Origin: an uncultured Planctomycetaceae bacterium
Lineage (GTDB): Bacteria > Planctomycetota > Planctomycetia > Pirellulales > Lacipirellulaceae
NCBI GenBank assembly: GCA_937860165.1
Contig: CALMBE010000171.1
Coordinates: forward strand, 1-5,744
Direction of reading: 5' to 3'
DNA length: 5,744 nt
The translations under genes and the position numbers were made by a program. The notes under the pieces are model-generated. The model worked only from the letters and a program-made list of their open reading frames with translations. It searched no databases and had not been told where the DNA came from. Every line of letters starts with the position of its first letter. The stretch's first letter is position 1. Below, piece by piece: positions 5,724-5,744 of this stretch.

Positions 5724-5727
5724 CACC

Positions 5728-5744
5728 TGCCGGAACTGCGGGGT
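5728..5744 (+). repeat. Dispersed repeat, TGCCGGAACTGCGGG family, cut by the window edge
   Basis: Fifteen nt (5728-5742) are identical to 5058-5072 in the same orientation, and the match continues for 16 of 17 nt to the edge. It begins 5 nt beyond the proposed -35 box of the toxin-antitoxin promoter. Confidence 0.85.

Overview
The window reads as planctomycete DNA, most likely Pirellulales. This is a judgement from three things: a giant tandem UvrA with an unusual C-terminal extension, short GC-rich palindromes inside and between genes (including in-frame ones reading Gly-Glu-Pro-Ala-Ser-Ala-Gly-Gly), and a repeat-rich spacer. No ribosomal or other phylogenetic marker is present, so the assignment is an inference.

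Positions 2-4711 (+) are one open reading frame that enters from the left edge. It starts inside the last ATPase domain of one UvrA unit. A complete second UvrA unit follows, with both Walker A sites, both LSGGE signatures, both Walker B/H-loop regions, a UvrB-binding-type insertion and both zinc modules. The frame ends in an extension of about 340 residues that looks like two diverged copies of an uncharacterised domain. The product is thus a covalently linked UvrA pair, the damage-recognition ATPase of nucleotide excision repair. Four short elements sit in frame within it: three full copies of a 25-nt palindrome (one with a trailing half copy) and one long nested hairpin with a perfect 27-bp stem. 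All fall in inter-domain or loop positions.

Positions 4712-5148 carry no credible gene. They hold a terminator-like hairpin built from a dispersed repeat, a 15-bp inverted repeat, a 7-bp tandem repeat, and a compound palindrome made of a second copy of the dispersed repeat and its inverse.

Positions 5149-5671 (-) are a two-gene toxin-antitoxin operon. An 80-residue antitoxin of the 'putative addiction module component' type comes first and overlaps by 11 nt a 96-residue ParE/RelE-type toxin. A good Shine-Dalgarno and a plausible sigma70-like promoter lie upstream of the antitoxin. The operon lies between two same-orientation copies of the dispersed repeat; the right-hand copy is cut by the window edge.

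The main novelty is the set of palindromic elements that have entered an essential-type repair gene while keeping its frame, similar in concept to the coding palindromic elements of Rickettsia. The duplicated C-terminal UvrA extension is the second point of interest.
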